Part shown: in pieces, positions 44,613 through 54,485 of the stretch
How the letters are laid out: the number at the start of each line of letters is the position of its first letter
Position numbering within the stretch: position 1 is the stretch's first letter
From: Taxillus chinensis
Lineage: Eukaryota; Streptophyta; Magnoliopsida; Santalales; Loranthaceae
Assembly (NCBI GenBank): GCA_023512835.1
Contig: CM042090.1
Location: forward strand, 53,989,365 to 54,053,364
Length of the DNA: 64,000 bases
Reading direction: 5' to 3'
The notes under the pieces: generated by a model
What the model saw: the letters and a program-made list of their open reading frames with translations, nothing else
Databases searched by the model: none
What the model was told of the DNA's origin: nothing
Translations under genes and position numbers: made by a program

Positions 44613-45435
44613 CATGGGTATGGATGTTGAGCGGGTAATCATAGACGGTTATATAGAACCTGCCAATGATAGAGAACCCATAGAAGCTGAGAGAAGAACC
44701 TATGAGCTAAATGGCAAAGCCTTAAGTGTTATTACATCTACACTCACAGACTCTGAATATGCAAAGGTCATGTACTGTAGGGTTGTGAAGGATTTATGGG
44801 ATAAACTAGAAAGTGTCTATCAAGGAGATGGCAGAGTAAAGGAAATCAGGATGCAATTGTACACTCAGAGATTTGAAGCACTTAAAATGGAGGAGTAGAA
44901 GAGTGTACAGGAGTTCTTTGTACGTTTGATAAAGAATGTCAACGATATGAGAAGTCATGGCAAGAATAAGAAAAATTATGCAATTGTAAAGAAAGTGCTG
45001 AGAGTTCTGCCCAAGCAATTCATCCTAAGGGTGAAAGTTCTAGAAAATAGCCGAGACCTGGAAACAATGACATTGCAAGAGCTGCAGTGCAATCTAACTG
45101 CATTCGGAATAAAGCTACACTCTTATGAAGAGCCATCTACATCAACATCCTAGCCCACAGCCAAGGCATCAAAAGAAGTAGCCTTTAAGGCCATGAAGAA
45201 ATTAAAAATAAATAAAGAAGTTGAGTCCTCAAAAGATCAAGAGGACAGTGACAACGAAGGAGGTGAGGATGAGGTGGTAGCTTATTTCACTAGAAAGTTT
45301 AGAAGAGGTGGAGCAGGAAAATAAATTGGAGGAAAAGGGAAAGGAGGACTTTCCCTAAAATGTTTTTAAGTGTGGAAAGCGGGGGCACTTTGCATCTCAA
45401 TGCAAAGTGAAAGCTAATAACTCGGATGATGAAGC
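44613..45435 (+). pseudogene. Copia gag (5'-truncated) with first zinc knuckle
   Basis: Capsid reading MGMDVERVIIDGYIEPAND, ALSVITSTLTDSEYAKVMYC, DLWDKLESVYQGD, KVLRVLPKQFILRVKVLENS. A stop at 44896 and others later interrupt it. The knuckle C-F-K-C-GKRGHFASQC at about 45360-45403 is split by one extra T. The first ~25 residues expected before MGMDVE are missing because the Sirevirus inserted there. Confidence 0.85.
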
Positions 45436-46000
45436 CTCGGATGAGGAGGATACAAAGTGGAAGAAGTCATCATACCGATGAAGCGAGTTTCACAAGGAGG
45501 CCAGCAACTCCACGAGAAGAAAAAGGGCTTACACAAGAACTATATGAGCCGAATTGCTAAATCTGATGATGAGGAGGGATGCTCATCAGATTATGCCTTT
45601 GTTATCAAAATAAAGGTAGACAATGGCAACACTGCCTCAGAGGAGGATGAGGTAGAAGAAGAAGAAGTTGATCTGGAGGAGGAGCTCGAGCTTACAATAG
45701 AAAAGATCCGCATAAGAGGATGCAAGATTAAGCAGCTCAAGGGAGAGCTCAAGCAAGTCAAGGGAGAGCTTGCCAAAACCAGGGGGAGAAAGACAAGGTG
45801 TTGGAGGACTCCAAGAAGTTACGTGAGGAAATTGTCGATCTAAAGCTCAAACTAGAGGAGCAAATCAAGATATGTGATGACATTACCACAAAACTTCCCA
45901 CTAGAGACACTACAATCCAACGGCTTGAAGAAGAACTGGTAGGCCTTCAACCAGAGATCTCAAAGGACAGAGCCGATCAAGCCTAAACCTCTGGAAGTTC
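45436..46000 (+). pseudogene. Copia gag coiled-coil extension
   Basis: 45457-45843 then, after a frameshift near 45790, 45798-45986: EEEEVDLEEELELTIEKIRI, KQLKGELKQVKGELAKTRG, LREEIVDLKLKLEEQIKICD, IQRLEEELVGLQPEI. Heptad-rich and acidic, like Sirevirus gag extensions. Confidence 0.75.
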
Positions 46001-46803
46001 CCGGATCACATCACTCATCATACCACAAGAAGCTTTGAAAACCGGGGCAACACTGCAGGTGGATAGGAAGAATATCAATCCAGATTTCCATGACAATCCT
46101 ACGCAGACCAATGTTGTGAGCCGAATCAACAAGAAAGGGAAGGATGGCATAAATGATGAGAAGATAGAGAGACACCCGAAGGAGGTCAACACTACTAGAG
46201 TGACCAAATATGTTCGAGAGATCCGAGCATTCTAAGAATGTGAAGAAATCTAATACAAATGTCATTTCTACGAGTGTACGGGTGCCCCTCAGGAAAGAAA
46301 GAAAGCTTGTGAAGCCAACCATCAAGGCTAAGCCTGTTCTGAAGAAGATCCCAAATGTACAAAAGTTTAGCAACACAAGGTTTCAGGGTCACTGCTACTA
46401 CTGTACGGTATGGGATCACATAGCAAGATTCTGTTGGTGGAGGTATCCGGTACAAGCTTCCAGAATATAGATGAAGACATCTAGAAGAAGCTTGTATCCC
46501 GTGAAGAGAAAGAAAGTAGTTAAAAGTTTCTGCACTTACTGTTAGAAACAAGGACATAATGACACTTCATGCTGGTGGAAACTGAAGCCCATTGTCACGA
46601 GCAACAAGTTTGCTATCCTTGCAGACTTAGAAGTTTGTGATAAGTGTGGTAGTGAACATCACAGTGCAAGGAAAGTGGTTATTCCTGAGCAGAATAATAA
46701 GAAGAACACTGTGAAAGTTCAAGAGAAAAGGAAAGAGAAAGCATCTCAGAAGACTATGAAGCCTACACCTCAAGGGGAGTGCTTCAAGTCTAAAATAAAA
46801 TAA
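46001..46803 (+). pseudogene. Copia gag-to-protease region with extra zinc-knuckle-like motifs
   Basis: Three Cys/His motifs follow one another: HCYYCTVWDHIARFC (about 46393-46437), FCTYC-stop-KQGHNDTSCW (about 46530-46575) and VCDKCGSEHHSARK (about 46633-46675). All are separated by basic linkers, with stops between. The typical Copia gag has one CCHC. Confidence 0.6.
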
Positions 46804-47213
46804 GTCTACATGGCTAAGGAGAAGAAAGTAGCTCATATTGCTGAGATTGCATTGAAGGTAGACATCAAGGATAGACACTGGATCCTTGATAGTACCTGCT
46901 CAGGTCACATGGCTGGTGACCTAAAGAAACTATCATATGTGAATAAAGACAAGTCTGGCAAGGTAAGATTTGGCAATGATAGCTCCTTGAAAATCAAAGG
47001 GTTAGGATCTACCAAATGAGGAATGAGTAAACTGAAGGGTGTTCTGCACATTGAAGGATTGAAGTACAATCTAGCATCTGTCAGTCAGCTATGTGATGCA
47101 GGTCATGAAGTGACCTTTACTAAAACTAGTTTCCAAGGGAAGAGAGAGAATGGCAACACAGTATCAGCTGGAAGAAGGACAGATGGGGACTTGTATATAC
47201 GGTTGATTAAAAC
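46804..47213 (+). pseudogene. Copia protease and integrase N-terminus, interrupted by a solo LTR
   Basis: DRHWILDSTCSGHMAGDL is the Copia protease site (DST for DSG). GVLHIEGLKYNLASVSQLCD and GRRTDGDLYIRLIKT lead to the integrase, where the solo LTR starts at 47214. 47209-47213 (aaaac) is its TSD. Confidence 0.85.
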
Positions 47214-48920
47214 TGTTGGTCCCTGAGAGCCTAGAGGGGGGTGAATATGCTCTTAGCTAAAAACTCTTTTCTCACTCTTTGGCACTACACTTATTTGGTT
47301 AAGAGATAAAATCAATGCGGAAGATAACCAAATAGTGGAAGTATTTTGCTTTATTATCAAAGGATAAGTACAACAAAATAGAACCAGATTAAATCTTGTA
47401 AAGCCTTTAGATCTACTACAAGACTCTTTTACACTCTGTTTACAAAATGACTCACACACTAGCCTCTATGATCTCAATGAACTCTAGTATACACTTACTT
47501 CAAACTCACGAACGATCAACAACTTCAACCCCTTTTTTCTAATGTACAAGCTTTACATTATATATAACACATCCTTGAGAGACAGTCTTGGAACTTGTTG
47601 TTCCGGACTATGTGCACATTTACTGTTCCTCAGAATTCTCTCTGCCTTGAATGCTGCGGATGTGGAGCTCAAGGTCTTGGGTTTGCAAAGCATAAGTGCA
47701 TTTGTGAGTTCCTAAATTTAGTCAAAGTTGTGTCCACATATCCGGATGATCCACGTGTAAGATACTTTAGGTTCTCAACGAGTTTGTCTTACGTCGGGAA
47801 GCAGCGAGCTGGTGGCTTTAAATGCGAAGAGATAAGTTGAAGCAGCGTCTTCTTAATCCGGTGTAAGGTTACTTACTCCGTGTTAACTAAGCTCGGATCC
47901 TTACTCCATGTCAGTGATTGCTTACTCCATATCAATTCAGTACTGGAATCCTTATTCCTTGTCAGCGCTTCCTTATTCAGTACAAATGAGAAGGTCGGAG
48001 TGCTTACTCTGCATCAGCGCTTTCTTACTCCGTCAGAGTTCCTTATTTCGCATGAGTTAAAGGATCGGATGACTTACTCCGTATCAGCACATCCTTACTC
48101 CGTATGAGTAACAGGTTCGAATTCCTTACTCCACATCTAGTTTCCTTACTCTGTGTTAACTAAGCTCGGATCCTTACTCTGTGTCAGTGATTGGTTATTC
48201 GTATCAATTTAGTACTAGAATCCATATTCTGTGTCAGCGCTTTCTTACTCAGTACAAATGAGATGGTCGGAGTGCTTACTCCGCATCAGCGCTTACTTAC
48301 TCCGTGAGAGTTCCTTATTCCGTGTGAGTTAAAGGATCGGATGGATTACTCCGTATCAGCACATCCTTACTCCGTATGAGTAACAGGTTCGGATTCCTTA
48401 CTCCACATCTAGTTTCCTTACTCCGTGCGAATAAAGGACTCGGGACCTTATTCCGTACAAGTTATTCCTTACTCCGCATGTATGGAAGACTCGGATTTCT
48501 TACTCCATGTCTTCTTTTCCTTAGTCCGCTTGAGTGGAAGACTTAGCCTTTTACTCTACGATAACAATGTCTTACTGCATGCGTCTTGTAGACTAGGATT
48601 CTTACTCCGCATCTATTTGACTTGGTCCATTTAAGATGTTAGGCACAGTTTCGTCAGTCCGTAGCATTAAGTGTTTAGTCCGCACGAATAATCCTTATTC
48701 CGTATGAAGAAGAGACTTGGTTATATACCAAGTGTTTGACTACACTCACTCTCGTTCGGATCAGGATTATGTATCCTATCCTTTAGCTTTGTTCTCATGA
48801 GTGTATGTCCGGATTAAGATCATATCTTCTGCAATAACTTAAGATAAACACAACCGAAGTCTCAAATCAAATTATATAGGATTTTATCAGCATCATCCGA
48901 ATTTTGGGCTTGATCCAACA
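47214..48920 (-). mobile_element. Solo LTR of a Copia (Sirevirus-like) element
   Basis: 1707 bp, TGTTGGTCCC...GATCCAACA in plus reading, flanked by a perfect aaaac TSD (47209-47213, 48921-48925). The left edge (TAGAGGGGGGTGAATA) matches the inner edge of the Sirevirus LTR at 26309, so its sense is minus. It contains a tandem duplication (47881-48426) and no ORF of note. Confidence 0.9.
47881..48426. repeat. 273-bp tandem duplication built of short TTACTCCG units
   Basis: TGTTAACTAAGCTCGGATCC starts both 47881 and 48154. Each copy contains many 'cttactccg(t/c)at' units spaced irregularly by about 20-40 bases. The units continue beyond the second copy to about 48690. Confidence 0.9.
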
Positions 48921-48925
48921 AAAAC

Positions 48926-50110
48926 AAGACCCATAGAAGAGAATGAACTCTGGCATAGATGACTGGGACATCTAAATCAGAAAAATATGAGAAGAGTTAT
49001 TAATTACAAGGCTATTAGAGATATCCCAAATATTAAAAGAGATAGAGAGCATGTCTACTCTACATGCTTATATGGAAAGCAGACCAGATTTCATTATAAA
49101 GTGAAGGAGTATAGTTCAGAAGCAGCTCTGGACATTGTGCATATTGATTTGTGCAGACCTATGAGAAACAACAGACTCAATGGTGAAATATATTTGATCT
49201 TGTTTGTGGATGATTTCACCAGGAGGACCTGCATTATGTATTTAAAGCATAAGACAGAAGCTCTGGATTACTTCAAGAAGTACAGAAGAATGGCTGAGAA
49301 TGACTGTGGTCGAAGGATTAAGATCATAAGATCTGATCAGGCTACAGAGTTTACAAATGATGCCTTTGAAAAATATTTAGATAAACATGGGATTTAGCAT
49401 CAACTATCAGTAGCAAGAACTCCACAACAAAATGGAGTTGTTGAAAGGAACAACAGGGCTGTCATTGAAATGGGCAGAACCTTACTACAAGAAGCGACTC
49501 TACATGCAAGGTTTTGGACAGAGGCAATAAGAACAGAAGTACACCTCCTGAACAGAACAACTCTAAGACCAAGAATAGACTGCACACCTTATGAATTATG
49601 GTGTGGAAAGAAGTCAACAGCCAAATACTTCAGAATATTTGGAAGTCTTTGCTTTGTAAAAATAAAGGAGCAAGGAAGAGGAAAGTTTCATCCCAGATCT
49701 GAGGAGGGTACATTTGTTGGATACTCGTATCAGACCAAGGGTTATAGAGTATTTCTTCCAAGGCTCAGAAAAGTAATAACTTCAAGTGAAGTTAAGGTTG
49801 ATGAGAACTGGAAGAAAGATGTATCTGTGGATGAGATTCCAGATTTTAAAGTAGAAAAACCTTAAGAAGAAGAAAAGTCTGAGCATGAAAAGAAAAAGAA
49901 GAATGAGGACACAGACTCAGAGAAGTCTGATGAGGAAGAGAAGGGAGAGTCCAATCCTAGAGAAGATTCAAGTAAGAAAACTAGGAGGACATGGTCCAGT
50001 GTACATGACAAGAATTAAATCCTTGGTGATCTCAAAGCAGGTGTAACTACCAAAAGAAAATTTACAAGAGCTACTGCATTGCTCTCACAAGTTGAACCAA
50101 AGTCAGTTGG
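48926..50110 (+). pseudogene. Copia integrase
   Basis: ELWHR-stop-LGHLNQKNMRRV with the zinc region (CLYGKQTRF), DIVHIDLCRPM (Asp), IIRSDQATEF (Asp), then stop-interrupted QQNGVVERNNRAVIEMGRTL (Glu), YELWCGKKSTAKYFRIFGSL and an acidic Ser/Glu/Lys linker. Stops at 49397 and 49863 and others. Confidence 0.88.
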
Positions 50111-50942
50111 AGAGGCAGTAGAGGGCGAAGCTTAGATCACAACAACGAATGTGGAGCTGGATCAAATTGAAAAGAATAAGACATGGAAGTTGGTTCCTAG
50201 ACCAAAGAACAAGACTGTCATCAACACAGAATGGGTGTTCAGGAATAATTGAATGAGGATGGCAAAGTTGTTAGGAACAAGGCTAGACTGGTATACAAAG
50301 GATACTCTTAAATAGAGGGAATAGATGTGGATGAAACTTTTGCACCAGTGACAAGGCTAGAAACAATCAGGATGTTTCTTGCATTAGTAGCACATAAAAG
50401 ATTTGAGGTTTATCAAATAGATGTGAATTCTCCATTTCTGAATGGTTTGCTAAAAGAAGAAGTATACATTGAGCAACCAAATGGAGTACAGATCGCTGAT
50501 GAGGAGACACGTGTGTGTAGATTGATGAAAAGCCTTGTATGGCCTGAAACAAGCTCCTAGAGCATGGTATAGACGACTGGATGGGTATTTAAAGAGGATG
50601 AACTTCAGTAGAGGAATAGTGGATCATAATTTATATATACTGAATTCCGACAAAGGTCAGCTAGCTACCATAGTCTATGTAGATGACATTATATTCGGAC
50701 GAAGTCACTCAGGATTATGTGAAGAATTTGTTAAGAGAATAAGTGATGAATTTGAGATGTCTCTCATAGGTGAATTAACCTACTTCTTGGGATTGCAGAT
50801 TAGGAAGACTGCTGATGGAATTTTTATATCACAGCACAAATATGCCAAAGAATTATTGAAGAAGTATGATATGAAAGATAGCAAGCCTATTGGGACTCCA
50901 ATGGCTACAGGCTACAAACTTCACAAGGATCAGGATGGCAAC
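50111..50942 (+). pseudogene. Copia reverse transcriptase, interrupted by the chromovirus
   Basis: [60 protein letters not shown]; a frameshift near 50535; [20 protein letters not shown], intact [26 protein letters not shown]. The sequence stops at the gcaac TSD (50938-50942). Confidence 0.9.
50938..50942. repeat. Chromovirus target-site duplication (left), gcaac
   Basis: gcaac precedes the LTR and recurs at 59583-59587 after the other LTR. Copia RT/RNase H coding resumes directly after it. Confidence 0.95.
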
Positions 50943-51591
50943 TATAATGACCCGTATGTAAGAAGTTAACTACAGATGCCTTGTGAGTGGAAATTATTGG
51001 GTTTTAGGGAGTTTCCTTCCTACACACTTTAGCTAAAACACCTTGGATGTTAGTGTACAAGTTTGAGGTAAGAGATGGGCCCAAGAGGGGACTTTGGGAG
51101 GTGCACGTGACAATTCATAACATGCTTGTGCCTAGGAAGATGCTTTTTGCATATACAGGCGCTTTTAGGCTGTTTTGTCAGGTTTTGGAGATTGATTTTG
51201 ACCAAGTAGATGGCCTCAAATCAATTGGCGTGCAGAACAAAAGTTTCTCAGAATGATGTTTTCTACCTTCCACAGAAGTTTCAGAGCCAAAGGCCTTGAA
51301 CGCCAATTGGACCAATTGGCGTGCAAGAATATTTCTGCATACCAGCCTTCTACATGATGCAAGGAAGCTTGGGGTAGAATTTCAGGGTATTTGGACCTGC
51401 ACACCAATTGGGAATATGGCGTGCAATATGGTGTGCAGCCATATTTTTGTACCGTCACATTGGTTTTGTTATTCTTATCATCTTTTCCCAAAGGACCATG
51501 TTGGAATTGTGGATATTTTGTCGTGTGTGGATGCGGAAAGGTTGCAACCTGTGTGATTAAAACTACGTCGTATTGATGCTAGGATTCATTT

Positions 51592-51634
51592 AATCAAAAT
51601 TACGTCGTTTTGATGTTGGTGTGCCTATATAAGA
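51592..51634 (+). promoter_or_regulatory. Chromovirus LTR promoter: ACGT motif and TATA box
   Basis: AAAATTACGTCGTTTTGATG (about 51597-51616), preceded by a second copy, AAAACTACGTCGTATTGATG near 51560. CTATATAAGA TATA box at 51625-51634. The 3' LTR has the same pair near 59006-59042, but only one ACGT motif. Confidence 0.65.
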
Positions 51635-51688
51635 GGTGAAGGACTCTTAGGTTTAGGGTTCTTCTTTTGGCTAGCCACTGCAGCCGTC

Positions 51689-51727
<39 letters not shown>

Positions 51728-51974
51728 AGGAGGGAGAGCTGCTGGCTTGCTGCCGGAGTGTCTTGCATGTGGAGGACGGCGTCTAGCGCGGGAGCAAGAG
51801 CAGGAGGACGTTTCCAAGGTAGGGGTTCTGTTCTTCCTTGTACCTATCCTAGGGTTTTGGCCTTATGGTAGTCGATTTCGTAATCTGGATATATATATAT
51901 ATATTATATGTAAATCCATAAAGGTGTGATCTCCTATGTGGATGTTGGCCTTCAGTGGCATGTATGGGGTTGAG

Positions 51975-52350
51975 ATTAGGCCTGTGTGGCACTGCACACT
52001 AGGTGTTTGATATTATGCCTGTGAGGCCATGCATGTTATGCGATTGATGTTATGCCAGTGTGGTTATGCCTGAAAAGTGTTTGATGTAATGTCTGGGAGG
52101 ATATGCATGCTAAGTGTTTGATGTTATACCAGGGTGGACATGCATGTTAAGTGTTTGTTGTTATGCCTGAATAACTGAGATATATGTTAAATGTTTGTTG
52201 TATGTCTGTGGAGCCTAAGAAGCCTGAGAGGCTGAGGCAATGCTTGTGTACCCGTGGAGCCTGAGAGGCTGAGTTGATGTCAGTGAGACTGACTGTGGAG
52301 CCTGAGAGGCTGAGTTAATGTCAGTGAGACTGACTGTGGAAACTATGCCT
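51975..52350. repeat. LTR-internal imperfect tandem repeats
   Basis: A block of ~50-55-bp units around 'gtgtttgatgttatgcc...gcatgctaa' (51975-52200), then ~40-50-bp units 'gtggagcctgagaggctgag' with 'tgtcagtgagactgac' (52205-52350). Confidence 0.85.
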
Positions 52351-52874
52351 AAGAGGTGGTTAAATCATTGGCCTAAAGAGGCGGTTAAATCACTTCTGGT
52401 TTGTGTGGTGGGGAATTGTAACTACTGATGTGGTTTGTTATTGTCTGTTGAAATTATTGTAACACGACACTACACTTGTACACATGGCATGTAGATGCTA
52501 GGAGCATGGGATGGGTTGGGTAGACATGATCCCTACTGAGCTGTGAGCACCCCTCCTACTATGGTGTGTTTTCTTGCAGGAACCTACAGGCGTTAGGTAG
52601 GAACACCAAGGTGGAAGAGTTCTGTTTTGTGGCTTTGTTTTATGTTATTTGCGTTATGTAATTTTGTTGAGGCCTTGTAACCCCAGCGGGGAGATATTGT
52701 AATGAAGTTTGAAACACAATAAAGGCATGTGGTTTGAATTTAATAATTATGTGATTTTGGTTTCTAAAAATAAAATGTGAAGTGTATGTTGTATTCTACC
52801 CCTTTATCCAAACCCGAGTAAAGGGAGGGTCACGTTCCGGTCTCCTCGGGTTGGAAAACCGGGGCGTGACAATA

Positions 52875-52886
52875 TGGTATCAGAGC
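52875..52886 (+). promoter_or_regulatory. Primer-binding site, initiator tRNA-Met type
   Basis: TGGTATCAGAGC, three bases after the 5' LTR end. Confidence 0.95.
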
Positions 52887-53354
52887 ATGGTCTAGTTAGC
52901 CTAGGGTAGTGGGCGGATCTGGTTATCTTGAGTCCTTTGGAGGAACCTGGAGGGATGTGCCTGATCAACACGGTCCTCTTGGAGCCTCTAAGGTGTACTT
53001 GGGGTAGTCCAGACCTGAGGTAGGGTTTGCATGCATTGGCATTAGGGCACTAGTTGCATTGGTTGTTGTATGTGAAGGTGTGGATACCTGTTAACATCGT
53101 AATTGTGATAAAAGAAAAATGTGAATAATGTGATAAGGTGCATACTGTGCAACTCTGATTTTACTTGAAGTACCTTGAGCACGACTACAAGGAAAGGTCC
53201 TTGTTTATTTGAACTGTGTAATGTTGATTGGTGCAATGTGTAAAATGTGTGTGATGCCATGTACTACTTGACTTGATAGTGGGGTAGAGGTAGTGAGACC
53301 CGATAATTGTCGAACACGTTCTGACATTTGTGCTTCTTACTTCCTGTAGTAAGA
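52887..53354 (+). other. Chromovirus untranslated leader
   Basis: 468 bases between PBS and gag ATG with no credible ORF. Confidence 0.75.
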
Positions 53355-54485
53355 ATGCCACCGAGGAAAGTGACACGTGCGTCCGGGCCAGTGGCTGATG
53401 AGTCATCTGCCCATGAGGGCCCGGATATGGGGCAGTCCATTGGAGGACATGCACTGTTGCTGGCGCAGCTGCGAGAAGGCATCCGGCTGGAAGTCCTAGA
53501 GCTGAGGGAGGGTATCCGACAAGAGGTACGGGAGGAGGTGCGCCGCGAGATGGCAGCCTAGCAGGTGGTGCCACCGCCGCCACCACCACCAGTGGGGGAG
53601 CTACCCCGGGAGTGTGAGGGTTCGCTGACTGGTATACTGATTCGTGCAGAGGATGACGTGGTGACACGGTTCCGAAAGGAACAACCTCCGCGATTCAAAG
53701 GGGAGGAGGACCCAGTGTTAGCTGAGCACTGGCTAAGGCAGATCGAACATGTGTTTTCCTTTCTCTTACCCCGGGAGGAGGATAAGGTGAGGCTGGCCAT
53801 TCGGCAGCTAGAGGGGAATGCTCTGGAGTGGTGGCAGAGTGTCGCGGGGAGCCATGCGGTGCAGTTTATGCTGTGGGAGGAGTTCTTGCAACTCTTCCAC
53901 GATGAGTTTTTCCCTGAGTCCTTGAGATGGCAGAAGAGAGAAGAATTTGGCAGCCTGAAGCAAGGATCAAAGACAGTGCCCGAGTATGAGCGGGAGTTTC
54001 GGAGCCTGAGTAGGTTTGCCCCCGAGACTGTGGCAAAGGAGGACCTAAAAGCCCACAAGTTCACCTTGGGTCTCAGGTCAGCTCTTAGGCAGAGGGTGGC
54101 GATTCTGCGTTTGAGGACCTATGCTGAGGTTGTTGAGATAGCACATATAGTTGAGAGGGAACTGGATGATGGGAGGCAGGTCCACCAGGGTCGCCAGTTG
54201 CAAGGTGGGTCTGAACGCGATTCTGGGTCCAAGAGGCTCAAGACTGAGGAGAGAGATAGTAGTTCTTTCCGCAGCCGGGGTCTACCATCTGTGAACCCGG
54301 GGAGGTTCACCCTTGGCGGTAGTGGGCAGGGAGGTTCAGCAGGAGGTCTCCCCAGCGGTTGTCTTTGTTGTGGGAGGCAAGGTCACTTCAAGAGGGAATG
54401 TCCCAAGAAGGACTGGCGGTGCAACAGCTGTGGGCGAGAGGGCCACTTGAGCCGGGTGTGCAGGAGTGGAAACAGGGGAGCGTGA
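53355..54485 (+). pseudogene. Chromovirus gag
   Basis: Start MPPRKVTRASGPVADESSAH at 53355; an upstream in-frame Met at 53328 is not needed. In-frame TAG at 53559-53561. Capsid: RFRKEQPPRFKGEEDPVLAE, LEGNALEWWQSVAGSH, FFPESLRWQKREEFGSLKQG, FTLGLRSALRQRVAILR. Two zinc knuckles, CLCCGRQGHFKREC and CNSCGREGHLSRVC (54360-54464). TGA at 54483. Gag packages element RNA. Confidence 0.93.

Larger units (their letters stand above)
50943..52871 (+). repeat. Chromovirus 5' LTR
   Basis: 1929 bp. Starts TATAATGACCC (the partner starts TGTAATGACCC, so the TG is mutated here) and ends GGGGCGTGACA. The U3 words ATTGGCGTGCA include a 23-nt odd palindrome at 51300-51322. GA microsatellite at about 51690-51724. 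Imperfect tandem blocks 51975-52200 and 52210-52350 are absent from the 3' LTR. Confidence 0.95.

Noticed and set aside
47870..48690. CRISPR-like array of TTACTCCG repeats
   Set aside because: Plant nuclear DNA, irregular spacers and units of 8-12 bases inside an LTR with a TSD. It is a tandem-repeat array.
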